A stretch of DNA of 64,000 nucleotides, taken from the NCBI GenBank assembly GCA_030432235.1, contig JAUIHT010000003.1, positions 186,001-250,000 of the forward strand, written 5' to 3'. A program made the position numbers and the translations under genes. Source of the stretch: Verrucomicrobiia bacterium (GTDB lineage Bacteria > Verrucomicrobiota > Verrucomicrobiia > Opitutales > Cerasicoccaceae). Positions 1 to 9,016 of this stretch are shown one piece after another. The notes under the pieces are model-generated. The model was not told where the DNA came from. It ran no database searches and saw only the letters and a program-made list of their open reading frames with translations. Within the stretch, counting starts at the first letter, position 1, and the number at the start of each line of letters is the position of its first letter.

Positions 1-1
1 A

Positions 2-400
2 GCCGTGGCCGAGGCCATCGTGAGCTTCCCCGCAGAGGCATGGGCCACGCTGAGCGAGAACGACTTCAAAACCAAAAAAGGAACGGTGACGGATGTGGCC
101 CGCATCGCCGGAGTCATGGCCGCCAAGCGCACGGCCGAGTGGATTCCCTTTTGCCACACACTGCCTTTGGAACGCTGCAAGCTGGAGGTGGAGCCCCTGC
201 CCGACTCCTGCCGCCTGCGCGTGCGATGCTCCGTTGCCACCGAGGCCAAAACCGGCGTGGAAATGGAGGCCCTCACCGGCGCTTCCGCCGCTGCGTTGAC
301 CCTTTACGACATGACCAAAAGCCTGAGCCACGGCATTGTCATCGAACAAGTACGCCTGGTTACAAAGACCGGCGGCAAAAGCGACTTTCAGGCAAAATGA
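2..400 (+). CDS. moaC: Cyclic pyranopterin monophosphate synthase MoaC (5' partial)
   Basis: Second step of molybdenum cofactor synthesis, converting the MoaA product to cyclic pyranopterin monophosphate in the cytoplasm. The visible 132 residues cover most of the family (usual length about 160) and include the signatures KKGTVTDVARIAGVMAAKRT, PFCHTLPL, and GVEMEALTGASAAALTLYDM, which contain the conserved His and the C-terminal active-site helix. The reading frame is open to the left edge, so the true start lies outside the window; the GTG at base 5 falls inside the conserved domain and is not a start. The stop overlaps the mobA start (ATGA), so this is the upstream gene of a coupled moa operon. 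Confidence 0.95.
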   Translation, partial: AVAEAIVSFPAEAWATLSENDFKTKKGTVTDVARIAGVMAAKRTAEWIPFCHTLPLERCKLEVEPLPDSCRLRVRCSVATEAKTGVEMEALTGASAAALTLYDMTKSLSHGIVIEQVRLVTKTGGKSDFQAK

Positions 401-1017
401 CTTCCACGCAGACAGCTCCCGCATTGGCCGGTCTGCTCGTAGCGGGCGGCAAAAGCCGGCGCATGGGCCGGGATAAAGCGGGTCTGGAAACCGCCGAGGG
501 TCCGCTCTGGCGAAGGACATGGGAATTACTGCGAGTGGCCTGTCCGCAGGCCCACATATCGCTTCGCCCGGGGCAGGACCTCCCTGGTTTCCAAGAAGGA
601 GAAGCTTCCTTGCTTGAAGACACGATAGCTGACGCCGGGCCGCTTGTCGGCATCCTCACGGCCTTCGATGCCAAACCGGAATGCGCATGGCTGGTCGTCG
701 CCTGTGATTTGCCGCTGCTTGATTTGCAGACACTGACGCAGCTCGTCGAGGCACGACAGCCACAGATGCTGGCCACCGCCTACCGCAGCAACTTCGACGG
801 CAAGCCGGAACCTCTCTGTGCCATCTACGAGCCGGCAGCCGCTCCATTGCTCAAAGCGCGCCTGTCAGGCGACCATCCCTGCCCACGACGTTTTCTGATG
901 AACGAATCGGCACGCGTTTCGCTCATAGACCTGGCGAAGCCATCTGCACTTGAAAACGCCAATACACCGGAAGACCTTGAACGCATCCAAACCCTTTCGC
1001 TTCAGACGCACCCATGA
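397..1017 (+). CDS. mobA: Molybdenum cofactor guanylyltransferase MobA
   Basis: Links GMP to molybdopterin to make the MGD form of the cofactor used by bacterial molybdoenzymes of the DMSO reductase class. The protein of 206 residues starts with the nucleotide-binding signature LLVAGGKSRRMGRDKAGL (about residues 11-28) and has VVACDLPLL (about 107-115) for metal binding, as in the MobA/glycosyltransferase-like fold. The ATG at 397 is chosen because it overlaps the moaC stop by four bases and directly precedes the family N-terminus; the same frame is open further upstream but only as a shadow of moaC. Its stop overlaps moaD (ATGA). Nitrogenase does not need MGD, so this gene points to other Mo enzymes in the cell. 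Confidence 0.93.
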   Translation: MTSTQTAPALAGLLVAGGKSRRMGRDKAGLETAEGPLWRRTWELLRVACPQAHISLRPGQDLPGFQEGEASLLEDTIADAGPLVGILTAFDAKPECAWLVVACDLPLLDLQTLTQLVEARQPQMLATAYRSNFDGKPEPLCAIYEPAAAPLLKARLSGDHPCPRRFLMNESARVSLIDLAKPSALENANTPEDLERIQTLSLQTHP

Positions 1018-1256
1018 TCAATGTGACCATACTTTACTTCGGCCAGTTGCGCCAGGCCGCGGCCACCGGTGAAGAGCAGGTGCAAACGCTGTCACGCACA
1101 CCCAGCGCCCTGATCGAGGAGCGCTCCAGGCAACTGGGCTTTGCCTACCAGCCCTCAACCCTGCGGTTCGCCCGTAACGAATCCTTTTGCGCGGCGGACG
1201 AGCCCCTCGCCGACGGCGACACTATCGCGTTCATGCCTCCGATGGCAGGCGGTTGA
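1014..1256 (+). CDS. moaD: Molybdopterin synthase sulfur carrier subunit MoaD
   Basis: Small ubiquitin-like protein of 80 residues that carries sulfur as a C-terminal thiocarboxylate and donates it to the pterin precursor together with MoaE. The C-terminus MPPMAGG shows the obligatory Gly-Gly, and the N-terminal VTILYFGQLRQAAA is the usual first strand of the beta-grasp fold. Start ATG overlaps the mobA stop; moaE begins three bases after the stop, so both synthase subunits are probably translated in a coupled way. Confidence 0.95.
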   Translation: MINVTILYFGQLRQAAATGEEQVQTLSRTPSALIEERSRQLGFAYQPSTLRFARNESFCAADEPLADGDTIAFMPPMAGG

Positions 1257-1258
1257 TT

Positions 1259-1717
1259 ATGAAATTCACCCTCGCACACCAATCGATTGATGTCTCCTCG
1301 CTTCGCAACTCAATGAAGCGCGTGGATGCCGGTGGCTTTTGTGTTTTTGAGGGATGGGTGCGGGATCATCATCTGGGTAAAGGCGTTGAACGCCTGGATT
1401 ACGAGGCGTACGAAAAGCTCGCCCTCAAACAAGGCACTGCGGTTCTTACGCAGGCCTTGGCACGCTACGATATTCTGGATGTCCGGGCGGAACACCGAAT
1501 CGGCACCCTTCCTCCCGGCGATCTGGCCATCTGGCTGGGCGTTTCGGCAGTCCATCGCGATGAGGCGTTTGCCGCCTGCCGCTGGACCATCGACGAAATC
1601 AAGGCCACCGTCCCCATCTGGAAGCACGAGTTTTACACCGACGGCAGCGACGAATGGGTCGACCCGACTGCCTGCCAGTGCAGCCATCGACATGAGCACC
1701 GGGAGGCGACGGCATGA
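1259..1717 (+). CDS. moaE: Molybdopterin synthase catalytic subunit MoaE
   Basis: Large subunit of molybdopterin synthase, 152 residues, which binds MoaD and cyclic pyranopterin. Motifs typical of the family are visible: GGFCVFEGWVRDHHLGKGVERLDYEAYEKLA (positions about 22-52, key residues F-x-G-x-V-R-x-H and L-x-Y-E-A-Y), RIGTLPPGDLAIWLGVSAVHRDEAF, and the lysine-rich VPIWKHEFYTDG near the C-terminus with the active-site Lys. Starts three bases after moaD and its TGA overlaps the moaA ATG. Confidence 0.95.
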   Translation: MKFTLAHQSIDVSSLRNSMKRVDAGGFCVFEGWVRDHHLGKGVERLDYEAYEKLALKQGTAVLTQALARYDILDVRAEHRIGTLPPGDLAIWLGVSAVHRDEAFAACRWTIDEIKATVPIWKHEFYTDGSDEWVDPTACQCSHRHEHREATA

Positions 1718-2757
1718 TCGCAGCCGCCCCTTCCTCAAAGCGCGAGGCCGTAGCGCAAGGCGAAGGCTTGGCCGACTCACGCGGGCGTTGGCTGCGTGAC
1801 CTGCGCCTGTCCGTCATCGACCGCTGCAACCTGCGCTGCCAGTACTGCATGCCCGCCGATGTCTTTGGGGAGGACTTCCGCTTCCGTCCCTTGTCCGAGC
1901 TGCTGACTTTCGATCAGCTCACTGCCATTGCGGCGGCGTTTATCGAGCTGGGCGTTTCCAAGATACGCCTGACCGGCGGCGAGCCACTGCTGCGCCCGGA
2001 CTTGCCCGCGCTGATTCGGCAGTTACGCGCGCTGGACGATGGCGTCGATCTGGCCCTGACCACAAACGGCCTCCGGCTCGCGGCCATGGCGGACAAGCTG
2101 AGGGAAGCAGGCCTGAACCGAGTGAATGTCAGCCTGGATGCCCTCGACCCGGAGGTGGCCGCGCGCATGGCCTGGCGTCCCGTCGATCCGCAAAGAGTTA
2201 TCCAGGCGATTGAGACGGCACAGGCATGCGGGCTGGGCGTCAAAGTGAATACGGTGATCAAGCGTGGCGTGAACGACTCGCAAATCGTACCACTGGCCAA
2301 GCTATCCCGCGAGATAGGAGTCACCTTGCGCTATATCGAATACATGGATGTCGGCTCCACCAACCGCTGGCAAGCCTCCGAGGTAGTCACCGGGACAGAG
2401 ATTCGACAGCAGTTGAAGGAACTGTCTGAAGTACAGCCACTCCCGGGAGAGTTTGGCGACGTGGCGAGAAACTACCGCTACACGGATGGCGCCGGTGAAG
2501 TCGGCTTTATCGAGTCCGTTAGCCGGCCCTTCTGCGGCAGTTGCACACGGGCGCGCGTGTCGGCGGAAGGCACCCTCTACACCTGTCTTTTTTCTTCGCA
2601 CGGCCTGCCCCTTAAGCCTCTGCTGGCCCAGGGCAATGCACTCCCCGCGCTCATCACGAAAGCTTGGCGGAAGCGCGACGACCGCTATTCAGAGCTGCGA
2701 AAAAGTGCGAAAAAGGATTCCGTCCACCCAGAGGAGATGTGGCGTCTGGGCGGGTAG
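1714..2757 (+). CDS. moaA: GTP 3',8-cyclase MoaA (radical SAM)
   Basis: First enzyme of molybdenum cofactor synthesis. Residues about 38-45 CNLRCQYC give the radical-SAM C-x3-C-x2-C cluster; a second cluster is formed by FCGSCTRARVSAEGTLYTC near residue 275, which binds GTP; the protein ends in the conserved Gly-Gly (RLGG). Length 347 is close to the family norm with a roughly 25-residue N-terminal extension. Last gene of moaC-mobA-moaD-moaE-moaA; the start overlaps moaE by ATGA. A GCGG-AAAT-CCGC hairpin follows the stop. Confidence 0.95.
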   Translation: MIAAAPSSKREAVAQGEGLADSRGRWLRDLRLSVIDRCNLRCQYCMPADVFGEDFRFRPLSELLTFDQLTAIAAAFIELGVSKIRLTGGEPLLRPDLPALIRQLRALDDGVDLALTTNGLRLAAMADKLREAGLNRVNVSLDALDPEVAARMAWRPVDPQRVIQAIETAQACGLGVKVNTVIKRGVNDSQIVPLAKLSREIGVTLRYIEYMDVGSTNRWQASEVVTGTEIRQQLKELSEVQPLPGEFGDVARNYRYTDGAGEVGFIESVSRPFCGSCTRARVSAEGTLYTCLFSSHGLPLKPLLAQGNALPALITKAWRKRDDRYSELRKSAKKDSVHPEEMWRLGG

Positions 2758-2766
2758 TGTTTGCAA

Positions 2767-2778
2767 GCGGAAATCCGC
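2767..2778. terminator. Hairpin between moaA and the convergent LamG gene
   Basis: GCGG-AAAT-CCGC lies nine bases after the moaA stop and is flanked by partly complementary GTGTTTG and CAAACAACAC arms, in a 53-base gap between convergent genes. It could stop transcription from both sides. There is no clear U-tract, so the call is tentative. Confidence 0.4.
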
Positions 2779-2810
2779 ACTTCAAACAACACACGGCACC
2801 GTGGCTGCAC

Positions 2811-5800
2811 TTAATGGAGGTACATCTCTATCACTTCCTTTTCCGTTAAGGCTTTGTCGTAGATGCGGAATCGCTCGATCTCACCGTCAAAGTAATTACT
2901 CGACGCATTCGCGCGCCCCAGGCGCAATGGAATCGAAGTATTGGTCGGATCCATACCGCTATTGGTCTGCGTATCCACAAGAACGCCATCAACGTAGAGT
3001 TCGAGCCTGTCATTGGGATATATGTTGAAGACAACATGTATCCACTCATCAGCGGCGCATACCGTGCTCACGGTCTCGTTGTCCATGCCATCGCTGTATG
3101 ACGCATACAGATTTCCGTTTTTCACGTATATCAAGTATCCCGGGTAGGCGTAATAGCCATTATAGCGTTTGCCCAAAGCATACTTTTCATTGGTCACATT
3201 GTGCGGGTTGAGCCAGCATTCGATAGCCATGGGCCCGTCAACATCGTAGCGGTCGGCACCCAAACTATCCTGATCGCTGAAAACAACATAGTCATTGCTT
3301 CCATCAAAAACCAGGCTATGACCCCCACTGCCCCACGTTGCGCCATAGATCGTTCCATCGTTCTGATTTGCGGTCGCATCTTCCAGAGTTGTTCCCGAGC
3401 CCTCGTCCATAGCCCAGGAACCGACTGTATGGCCTTTGACGTATTGCGCACTCACTTCGGCAAGTGTGAGGTTCTTACTGTAGATCCGTACCTCGTCGAT
3501 CAGTCCATCCCAATAATTGGTCGGGGCATTGGCCCGGCCAAGGCGAAGCGGATAGGTAAGGTTGCTTGGGCCGACATCGCTGTCCGTTTCCGAATCCACC
3601 AGAATGCCGTTTACATATAATTCCAACTTGTCGTCTGGAGTGATATTAAAAACGACATGCATCCATTCATTCGCACTGCACGCGGTACTGAGAAGCGTAC
3701 TGTCGCTGCCATCACTGTAACCGGCATAAAGATTTCCGTTCTTCACATAGATCAGATAGCCCGCGTAAGCATGATATGCATTATAGCGTTTACCGATGGC
3801 ATACTTTTCACTGGTCACATCGTGAGGATAGAGCCAGCACTCAATAGCCTTAGGGCCGAGAACATCAAACCCGTCGGCATCCCCCAAGTTTACGCTATCA
3901 CCGGAGCCATCGAATTCCAGACATGACCCGCTCTTGCCAACCGCCCAAGTCGCGCCGGATATCGTACCGCTGTTCTGATTCAAGGTTGCATCCGCAATAG
4001 ACGAGCCTGTGCCCTCATCCATAGGCCACGAGCCCTCAGCACACTTGATGCGGATGTAATTATAATCCGGATACAGATCCTCTGCCAAATTCAGAGGGAC
4101 GGCAAAGGACAAGGTGCTGCCCGTGACACTGTAATCAACCGGTGTTTCTATCCCATACAGGGCCGTTACCCTGCTAACCTCATAAACGCCGGCTCCGGCC
4201 GGTAATTCAACCGACACATCGCAGTGATCATCGCTGCCCGCGTAACCGCTGAGCAGGAAGAGGATATCCTCTCCCACCCAATAGGCTGATCGCTTATGCA
4301 CTTCACCCACAGAGAGGCTGATTTCCGAGCTCGGAAAAATCGACAGACGATGATCTCCCAGGAGATCCATCATGGTCTCCATGGAATAGCCCATTGGCTT
4401 TTTCACCCCGCTCCAGAAAAGCCCCCATTGCTGAGGCGCATTATAGTGCCAGTGCAGGATACGGTACTTGTTCGGGTCGTCCCAATTATGATTCAATGCC
4501 CAGCCGATTTGAGAGAAATACCGATTCGAAACGTAATAGATATCCGTATTGTTGCCGTGCTCCGTTATCCAGGCGCCCTCACAAATACCGTTGGCCACCC
4601 AATTCTGAAAAACACTGCCCGCGCCATCGTCGGTGCTCCAAGAGTAGTCCAGATAGTGCCAGTCAATAATGTCCGTACGCTGGCCGGCATTATTGTAGCT
4701 TAAGATACTGTTGTACTCTCCGCCGGTCGTATTGCTGGCGGGCCAACCACCAAAGATCACCTTACATTCCTCGCCGGCATCCTCCACCCCGTTATTGTTC
4801 AAATCCACATAGTGAGAGTGGATGATATCGGCGGCACGGTTGTAAATCATATCAATGAAGTTCTCATTCGTATCGCTCCAGAAGCCCGCCTCGTCGGTCG
4901 GCTCATTCCATATCTGCCAGTATTGCTGCTTGTAGGGCGCCGCAGAAAAGTGGGCCACGGCCTGATCCACAAAGTCTTCCCAGTCAGATAAATCCTCGGC
5001 CCGCCAGAAAAAATCATTGGACACGCCAGCCGGACTAACGGCCGCATCCGTGGCCCATAGCGCGGTATAGCCCAACATCGGCACAATCGTCATGCCGGCA
5101 GATTTGGCATCGAGTAAGATCTGCTCATAGTCTTTGCCTCCCAAGGTGCCATCGAAGTCCCACTGCCCGTCCGCTGGCTCAATATCATTCCAACTGAAAG
5201 TTTCCCGGCCGTGCTCGAGCCCTGTATCCACTTTCCAGCTGGCTACGGCTGTCCCGTTAGCGCCGAACAAGTCCCGGGCGTTGGGCGAATAGGCCGGAAT
5301 GATAGCATCGCCCATGAGCACGGAGTGCAGCTGCGCCCACGTATTATAATAGCTGCTCCACAGCGTGTAGCGGACATAGACCGCCGTCTCGCCTTCGGCA
5401 TCAAAAGAGTAAACTGAAGTATCTACGGCAAACGCGTCATTGACGGATGGGCTGCTCAGCGCCGTCAAGCTGGTCCATTGTGAATTATCGAAGCTATACT
5501 CAACGGTGATGGTGGATGTGCCCCCATACAGACTTCGGCATGCCATATAGGTCCGGACATAAAAGTCACCGGCATAGCCGTTCACGGAATCGTCGGCATC
5601 GATCCGGTAGGTTATGGTGGCCGTCGATTGCTGCCCTGAGGCGCCGTTCGCCGCCAGGGTTAAGTAGTTGGAGTCTCCCTCCGCATCATCACTTCCGGCC
5701 TGGTAGGTTTCACGAACAGGTCCGCTGAGACCACTGCGTGAGTTGGTCATGGCGATCACTTCAGAATCGCTCTGATAGCTGCTCGTACTAAAATTGTCAT

Positions 5801-5879
5801 AGTACGTCACTGCCAGGGCGGCATTTGCACAAACCAGCAAAGCGAAGCCGGCATAGAATATTGAGGGGTAGTTTTTCAT
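2811..5879 (-). CDS. Exported clan GH-A-type glycoside hydrolase with two C-terminal LamG domains
   Basis: Protein of 1022 residues with a signal peptide (MKNYPSIFYAGFALLVCANA, cleavage near ALA-V), an N-terminal beta-sandwich-like segment (about 25-190), a TIM-barrel-like segment, and two tandem LamG/concanavalin-like domains (about 613-815 and 820-1022) that repeat each other closely (GSWPMDEGTG and GSWAMDEGSG openings). The barrel shows YWQIWNEPTDEAGFW (acid/base Glu near 321) and GAWITEHGNN (putative nucleophile Glu near 439), the usual Asn-Glu/Glu pair of clan GH-A, closest to GH39-like enzymes. Substrate unknown. ATG at 5879 is preferred because it begins the signal peptide. It resembles the GH gene near 15.5 kb in barrel architecture. 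Confidence 0.75.
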   Translation of the reverse strand: MKNYPSIFYAGFALLVCANAALAVTYYDNFSTSSYQSDSEVIAMTNSRSGLSGPVRETYQAGSDDAEGDSNYLTLAANGASGQQSTATITYRIDADDSVNGYAGDFYVRTYMACRSLYGGTSTITVEYSFDNSQWTSLTALSSPSVNDAFAVDTSVYSFDAEGETAVYVRYTLWSSYYNTWAQLHSVLMGDAIIPAYSPNARDLFGANGTAVASWKVDTGLEHGRETFSWNDIEPADGQWDFDGTLGGKDYEQILLDAKSAGMTIVPMLGYTALWATDAAVSPAGVSNDFFWRAEDLSDWEDFVDQAVAHFSAAPYKQQYWQIWNEPTDEAGFWSDTNENFIDMIYNRAADIIHSHYVDLNNNGVEDAGEECKVIFGGWPASNTTGGEYNSILSYNNAGQRTDIIDWHYLDYSWSTDDGAGSVFQNWVANGICEGAWITEHGNNTDIYYVSNRYFSQIGWALNHNWDDPNKYRILHWHYNAPQQWGLFWSGVKKPMGYSMETMMDLLGDHRLSIFPSSEISLSVGEVHKRSAYWVGEDILFLLSGYAGSDDHCDVSVELPAGAGVYEVSRVTALYGIETPVDYSVTGSTLSFAVPLNLAEDLYPDYNYIRIKCAEGSWPMDEGTGSSIADATLNQNSGTISGATWAVGKSGSCLEFDGSGDSVNLGDADGFDVLGPKAIECWLYPHDVTSEKYAIGKRYNAYHAYAGYLIYVKNGNLYAGYSDGSDSTLLSTACSANEWMHVVFNITPDDKLELYVNGILVDSETDSDVGPSNLTYPLRLGRANAPTNYWDGLIDEVRIYSKNLTLAEVSAQYVKGHTVGSWAMDEGSGTTLEDATANQNDGTIYGATWGSGGHSLVFDGSNDYVVFSDQDSLGADRYDVDGPMAIECWLNPHNVTNEKYALGKRYNGYYAYPGYLIYVKNGNLYASYSDGMDNETVSTVCAADEWIHVVFNIYPNDRLELYVDGVLVDTQTNSGMDPTNTSIPLRLGRANASSNYFDGEIERFRIYDKALTEKEVIEMYLH

Positions 5880-6080
5880 TCTTCTATTTTTGTGGTTATT
5901 CGGGGTAGGAAAGCACACGGCTCTGCCGATACCGGAGGGCATCAGGCAGGCGCTTCATTCAAGGCGCACGTACGGCAGGCGCCTAAGGTGACGACAAAGG
6001 CAACAACGGTCCGGGGAAACCCGGCACGAAGAGAAACCATTTCGGGGTGAAACGATTAGCCTCATCGAATCCGCAACTGG

Positions 6081-7622
6081 CTATGCAGACGCCAAGGCTT
6101 CTTGTCCGGCCGCAAGGGCCTTCATGTCTTCAAGCATCTTTTGCTTGGCCTGCTCCACCTTCACGATGCGTGCTTCATGGCGTTTGCGGAATTGCGAAAG
6201 CTTCTCGCGACGCTCATCAATCATTCGCTGACACTCATCTGGTGAAGTGCCTCCCTGGCTGGTTGTCACCTTGACAAACTGTTCCGGGTCCAGGGCGAGC
6301 CGCAAGTCCTGTTCACTCATTTGGATGGGATGCCCGATAGTGGCGATGGCAGCCTCGTCGAGCATGTCACGCGTCACCTTATCGGCCGGCACATCGCGTT
6401 CACGTCCCAGGCAGACCAGGTGGTTTGCGACTTGATGCGCCACGCGCGCACTCATTCCATGGTCAATGACCAGACGATTGACCAGCTCACTGGCACAGGA
6501 CCAGCCACGTCTGACGCATTCGAGCATGCGCTTCTCCTTGACGGGCATACGCGGCAGGGAATGGACCCAGAGGTGCAGCACATGGCTCAGCGAGGCAATG
6601 GCCCGCAGGCTGGGTTCGCCGAAGCTCATCATCTCAACCATGTCCGCTTGAGGAGCGCGACAGGACTGGCCAAGCACTTCACTGACACACCCCTGAAGCA
6701 CCGCCGCGGAGATACGGGTGCGCTCCAGATAGGGTGAGTTGTCCACCTTGTTCGGCATGAAGTAACTGTGGGCATTGCCCTTGCCGCCTTGGCTCTGCGG
6801 CGGATGCTGATAGAACCAGGGGAAGGACAGAAAGCGGAACTCCTCGCTGGACCAGTAGTTGAAATCCAGGGACACGCGGGACCAGATGCTCCCGAGATTG
6901 GCGAGGGTGCAAACCAAGGTCACATAACCGTCGGTATAGGCCACGGCATCGTTTGCATTTTCAATGATGCCCTCCAGCCCGAGGTAGTCGGCCACCAACT
7001 GGCGGTCGATGGGCAAACTGGTGCCGGCCAAAGCTCCGCAGCCGAGCTCGCTCAAGCTCATCAGGCGATAGCTTTCTTCCAGCTGCTCCGTTACCCGCGC
7101 CATTGGGTCGTAAGCGGAAAGCAGGTAATGACCAAAAGTCTCCGGCTGCGCGTGGCGAATATGCGTGTAGCCCGGCATGACGGTAGCCTTGTACCGCTCC
7201 GCCGTGTCCAGGGTCGATTCGTGTAAGTCCAGCACGACATGCATGAGCTTCATCAGCTCGCGCCGCACATGAATCATCTGCATGTAGGGAGGGATCGTCC
7301 GCCCATGGCCGAGCGTCCCGGCGATCTCCACTCCCAGCTTGTTGATCGCGTACTTTTCGACGCTGGCAAACTCATCAATCGGAGGCTGCTCAGACTCCCA
7401 GAACTCGCAAAGGACCTGGGCGATGCGGCCGACGTTTTCCTCTGGCAGCAGTCCCTGCTTCAACAACATGACCGCCCAGGCCGTATCTGTCCACGGCCAG
7501 GTGCTTTTGGCGAAGACTGCGTCCAGGCGCTGCGCACTTTGGGATTCCTTCTCGCGTTCAAAAGGGCTGATTTCGCCCGGCTCAAGTTCGCGTGTAAATT
7601 TCAGGCCGTCTCGATAGTCCAT
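6081..7622 (-). CDS. ArgH-like lyase of the fumarase/aspartase superfamily
   Basis: 513 residues. Family marks are PGYTHIRHAQPETFGHYLL (about residues 170-188, substrate-binding His), SELGCGALAGTSLPIDR (about 211-227) and a C3-loop HSYFMPNKVDNSPYLER (about 293-309), which aligns with the ArgH signature but has a non-standard GNAHSYFMPNKVDN in place of GSSxMPQKKNP. Length and sequence place it in the argininosuccinate lyase branch; being monocistronic, away from other arg genes and beside a GntR/LacI regulator and a TauE permease, it may act on another amino-acid-succinate adduct. Divergent from the regulator at 7866, sharing a 243-base control region. Confidence 0.7.
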   Translation of the reverse strand: MDYRDGLKFTRELEPGEISPFEREKESQSAQRLDAVFAKSTWPWTDTAWAVMLLKQGLLPEENVGRIAQVLCEFWESEQPPIDEFASVEKYAINKLGVEIAGTLGHGRTIPPYMQMIHVRRELMKLMHVVLDLHESTLDTAERYKATVMPGYTHIRHAQPETFGHYLLSAYDPMARVTEQLEESYRLMSLSELGCGALAGTSLPIDRQLVADYLGLEGIIENANDAVAYTDGYVTLVCTLANLGSIWSRVSLDFNYWSSEEFRFLSFPWFYQHPPQSQGGKGNAHSYFMPNKVDNSPYLERTRISAAVLQGCVSEVLGQSCRAPQADMVEMMSFGEPSLRAIASLSHVLHLWVHSLPRMPVKEKRMLECVRRGWSCASELVNRLVIDHGMSARVAHQVANHLVCLGRERDVPADKVTRDMLDEAAIATIGHPIQMSEQDLRLALDPEQFVKVTTSQGGTSPDECQRMIDERREKLSQFRKRHEARIVKVEQAKQKMLEDMKALAAGQEALASA

Positions 7623-7865
7623 GGTATTTGCGTATTCTGATTAGATTTTTAGAAGGTTCCGCGGTCACGAAGAGACATCCTCCCGGCCACGAGCCAGACA
7701 CCTTCAGGATAGTAAAGGGGTGCAAACGATATATTCTTCGAAGTTTCGTATATTTATAGAATTAGTCAACCCTCAAAAATGAAAAACTGCTCAGATAATT
7801 GTGGATAATCCCAAGAGAGGATTGACAGATTCTGCGTTTCGCCTTTTCTTCGAAGAATATCTTTT
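7623..7865. promoter_or_regulatory. Divergent control region with two TTCGAA-centred palindromes
   Basis: Region between the lyase and the GntR/LacI-type regulator. A perfect dyad TTCTTCGAAGAA sits at 7846-7857, only eight bases before the regulator start, and a second copy with core CTTCGAAG sits at 7736-7743 within ATTCTTCGAAGTTT. The position of the first would block regulator translation or transcription, consistent with autorepression. The same dyad recurs, extended, at 17401-17426. Confidence 0.6.
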
Positions 7866-9002
7866 ATGGCAAATTCAACATCCGGGACCTTTGATTGTGA
7901 GGAGCAGCTCCGTTCCATTGTAATGGACCGCGAGAACGGCGTTCCCCTGCATGTGCAGCTGCGTCACTCGTTGCGGCGCATTATCCATGATGCCCCGGAA
8001 AACGCCGGCAAGCTGACCCCGGAAAATGTCATGGTCAAGCTGCTGGGCGTATCGCAAGCGACCGTCCGCAAGGCTCTGGACGGCCTCGTCGAAGAAGGCC
8101 TGATTGAAAGACGCCGTGCCCTCGGAACAGTCATCAAGCATACCAGCGCCAAGGCACAACTCGCGCAAGTCGCCCTCATCGTACCCAACTACGAAAGCGT
8201 TCCGGTCAACGCGCACATGACGGCCCTGACGCGGCAGACTGCTTCGCAAGGCATGAAATTCAGTTTAATCACCCTCGATCGTGGGGAGAACTGGCATTCG
8301 GCCAAGCAACAGCTTTCCTTCGGGCCGTCCGAAGGCGGCGTCATCCTGCTGGGTAATCAAGTCAGCACCTCGGTGGATCTGTATAACCTCCTGCATTCGC
8401 AAGGCTATCCGACCGTCCACATCGGCACTCCCCTGCCCGACTGCAGCTGCAACAATGTCAGCATTTCCAATTCATCCGGCATCCGCATGGGCCTGCAGCG
8501 TTTGCTGGAAGCCGGGCATCGGCGCATCCTCTTCCTCGTGGGCGAGCCGGAGGAATCCCGCTCCGTCAAGGAACGCGTACACTACTTCGAGGAGATATCC
8601 AAAGAGCTGGGGCTTAACGAAGCCCAGGTGCTCCATTGCGGCATCCACGAATGGGAAAACTCAGCCGAGGCCTCCACCCATGCCATGCACAGTGTTTGGA
8701 AACAGCGCAAGCGACCCACCGCCATCTTTGGCGTTTCCGACAGTTGCTCGGTAGGAGCCTTATTCGGACTGAACCAACTGGGTGTCAGAGTTCCGGATGA
8801 AGTATCGATTATGAGCTACGGGGGAACAGAGATCACCCGGATGGTCTCTCCGAAGCTCAGCACGGTCGTTTTCCCCATCGAAAGATTTCCCGGAACGATA
8901 TTCAACCTGCTCAGTTCCAGGCAGCAGGATCGGCATGTCTTTATCGAGCCCGAGTACCGGGAAGGCAGCAGCATCCGTAACATTCAGGATAAGCGGTCCT
9001 AG
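7866..9002 (+). CDS. GntR-headed, LacI-type sugar/ligand-binding transcriptional regulator
   Basis: 378 residues. N-terminal winged helix of GntR type (about residues 25-85; GVSQATVRKALDGLVEEGLIERRRALGT is the recognition helix and wing), joined to a periplasmic-binding-protein-like domain of LacI type (about 95-370; QVALIVPNY, EGGVILLGNQ, RMGLQRLLEAGHRRILFLVG, PTAIFGVSDSCSVGALFGLNQLGVRVPDEVSIMSYGG). This hybrid build is common in Verrucomicrobia and usually controls sugar use. The likely operator is the TTCTTCGAAGAA dyad just upstream. TauE permease follows 14 bases after the stop. Confidence 0.85.
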   Translation: MANSTSGTFDCEEQLRSIVMDRENGVPLHVQLRHSLRRIIHDAPENAGKLTPENVMVKLLGVSQATVRKALDGLVEEGLIERRRALGTVIKHTSAKAQLAQVALIVPNYESVPVNAHMTALTRQTASQGMKFSLITLDRGENWHSAKQQLSFGPSEGGVILLGNQVSTSVDLYNLLHSQGYPTVHIGTPLPDCSCNNVSISNSSGIRMGLQRLLEAGHRRILFLVGEPEESRSVKERVHYFEEISKELGLNEAQVLHCGIHEWENSAEASTHAMHSVWKQRKRPTAIFGVSDSCSVGALFGLNQLGVRVPDEVSIMSYGGTEITRMVSPKLSTVVFPIERFPGTIFNLLSSRQQDRHVFIEPEYREGSSIRNIQDKRS

Positions 9003-9016
9003 CACCTGCAGGCCAC

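Noticed and set aside
6081-7622. Plain call as argininosuccinate lyase argH
   Set aside because: The signature loop differs and no arginine genes are near, so only an ArgH-like lyase can be supported.
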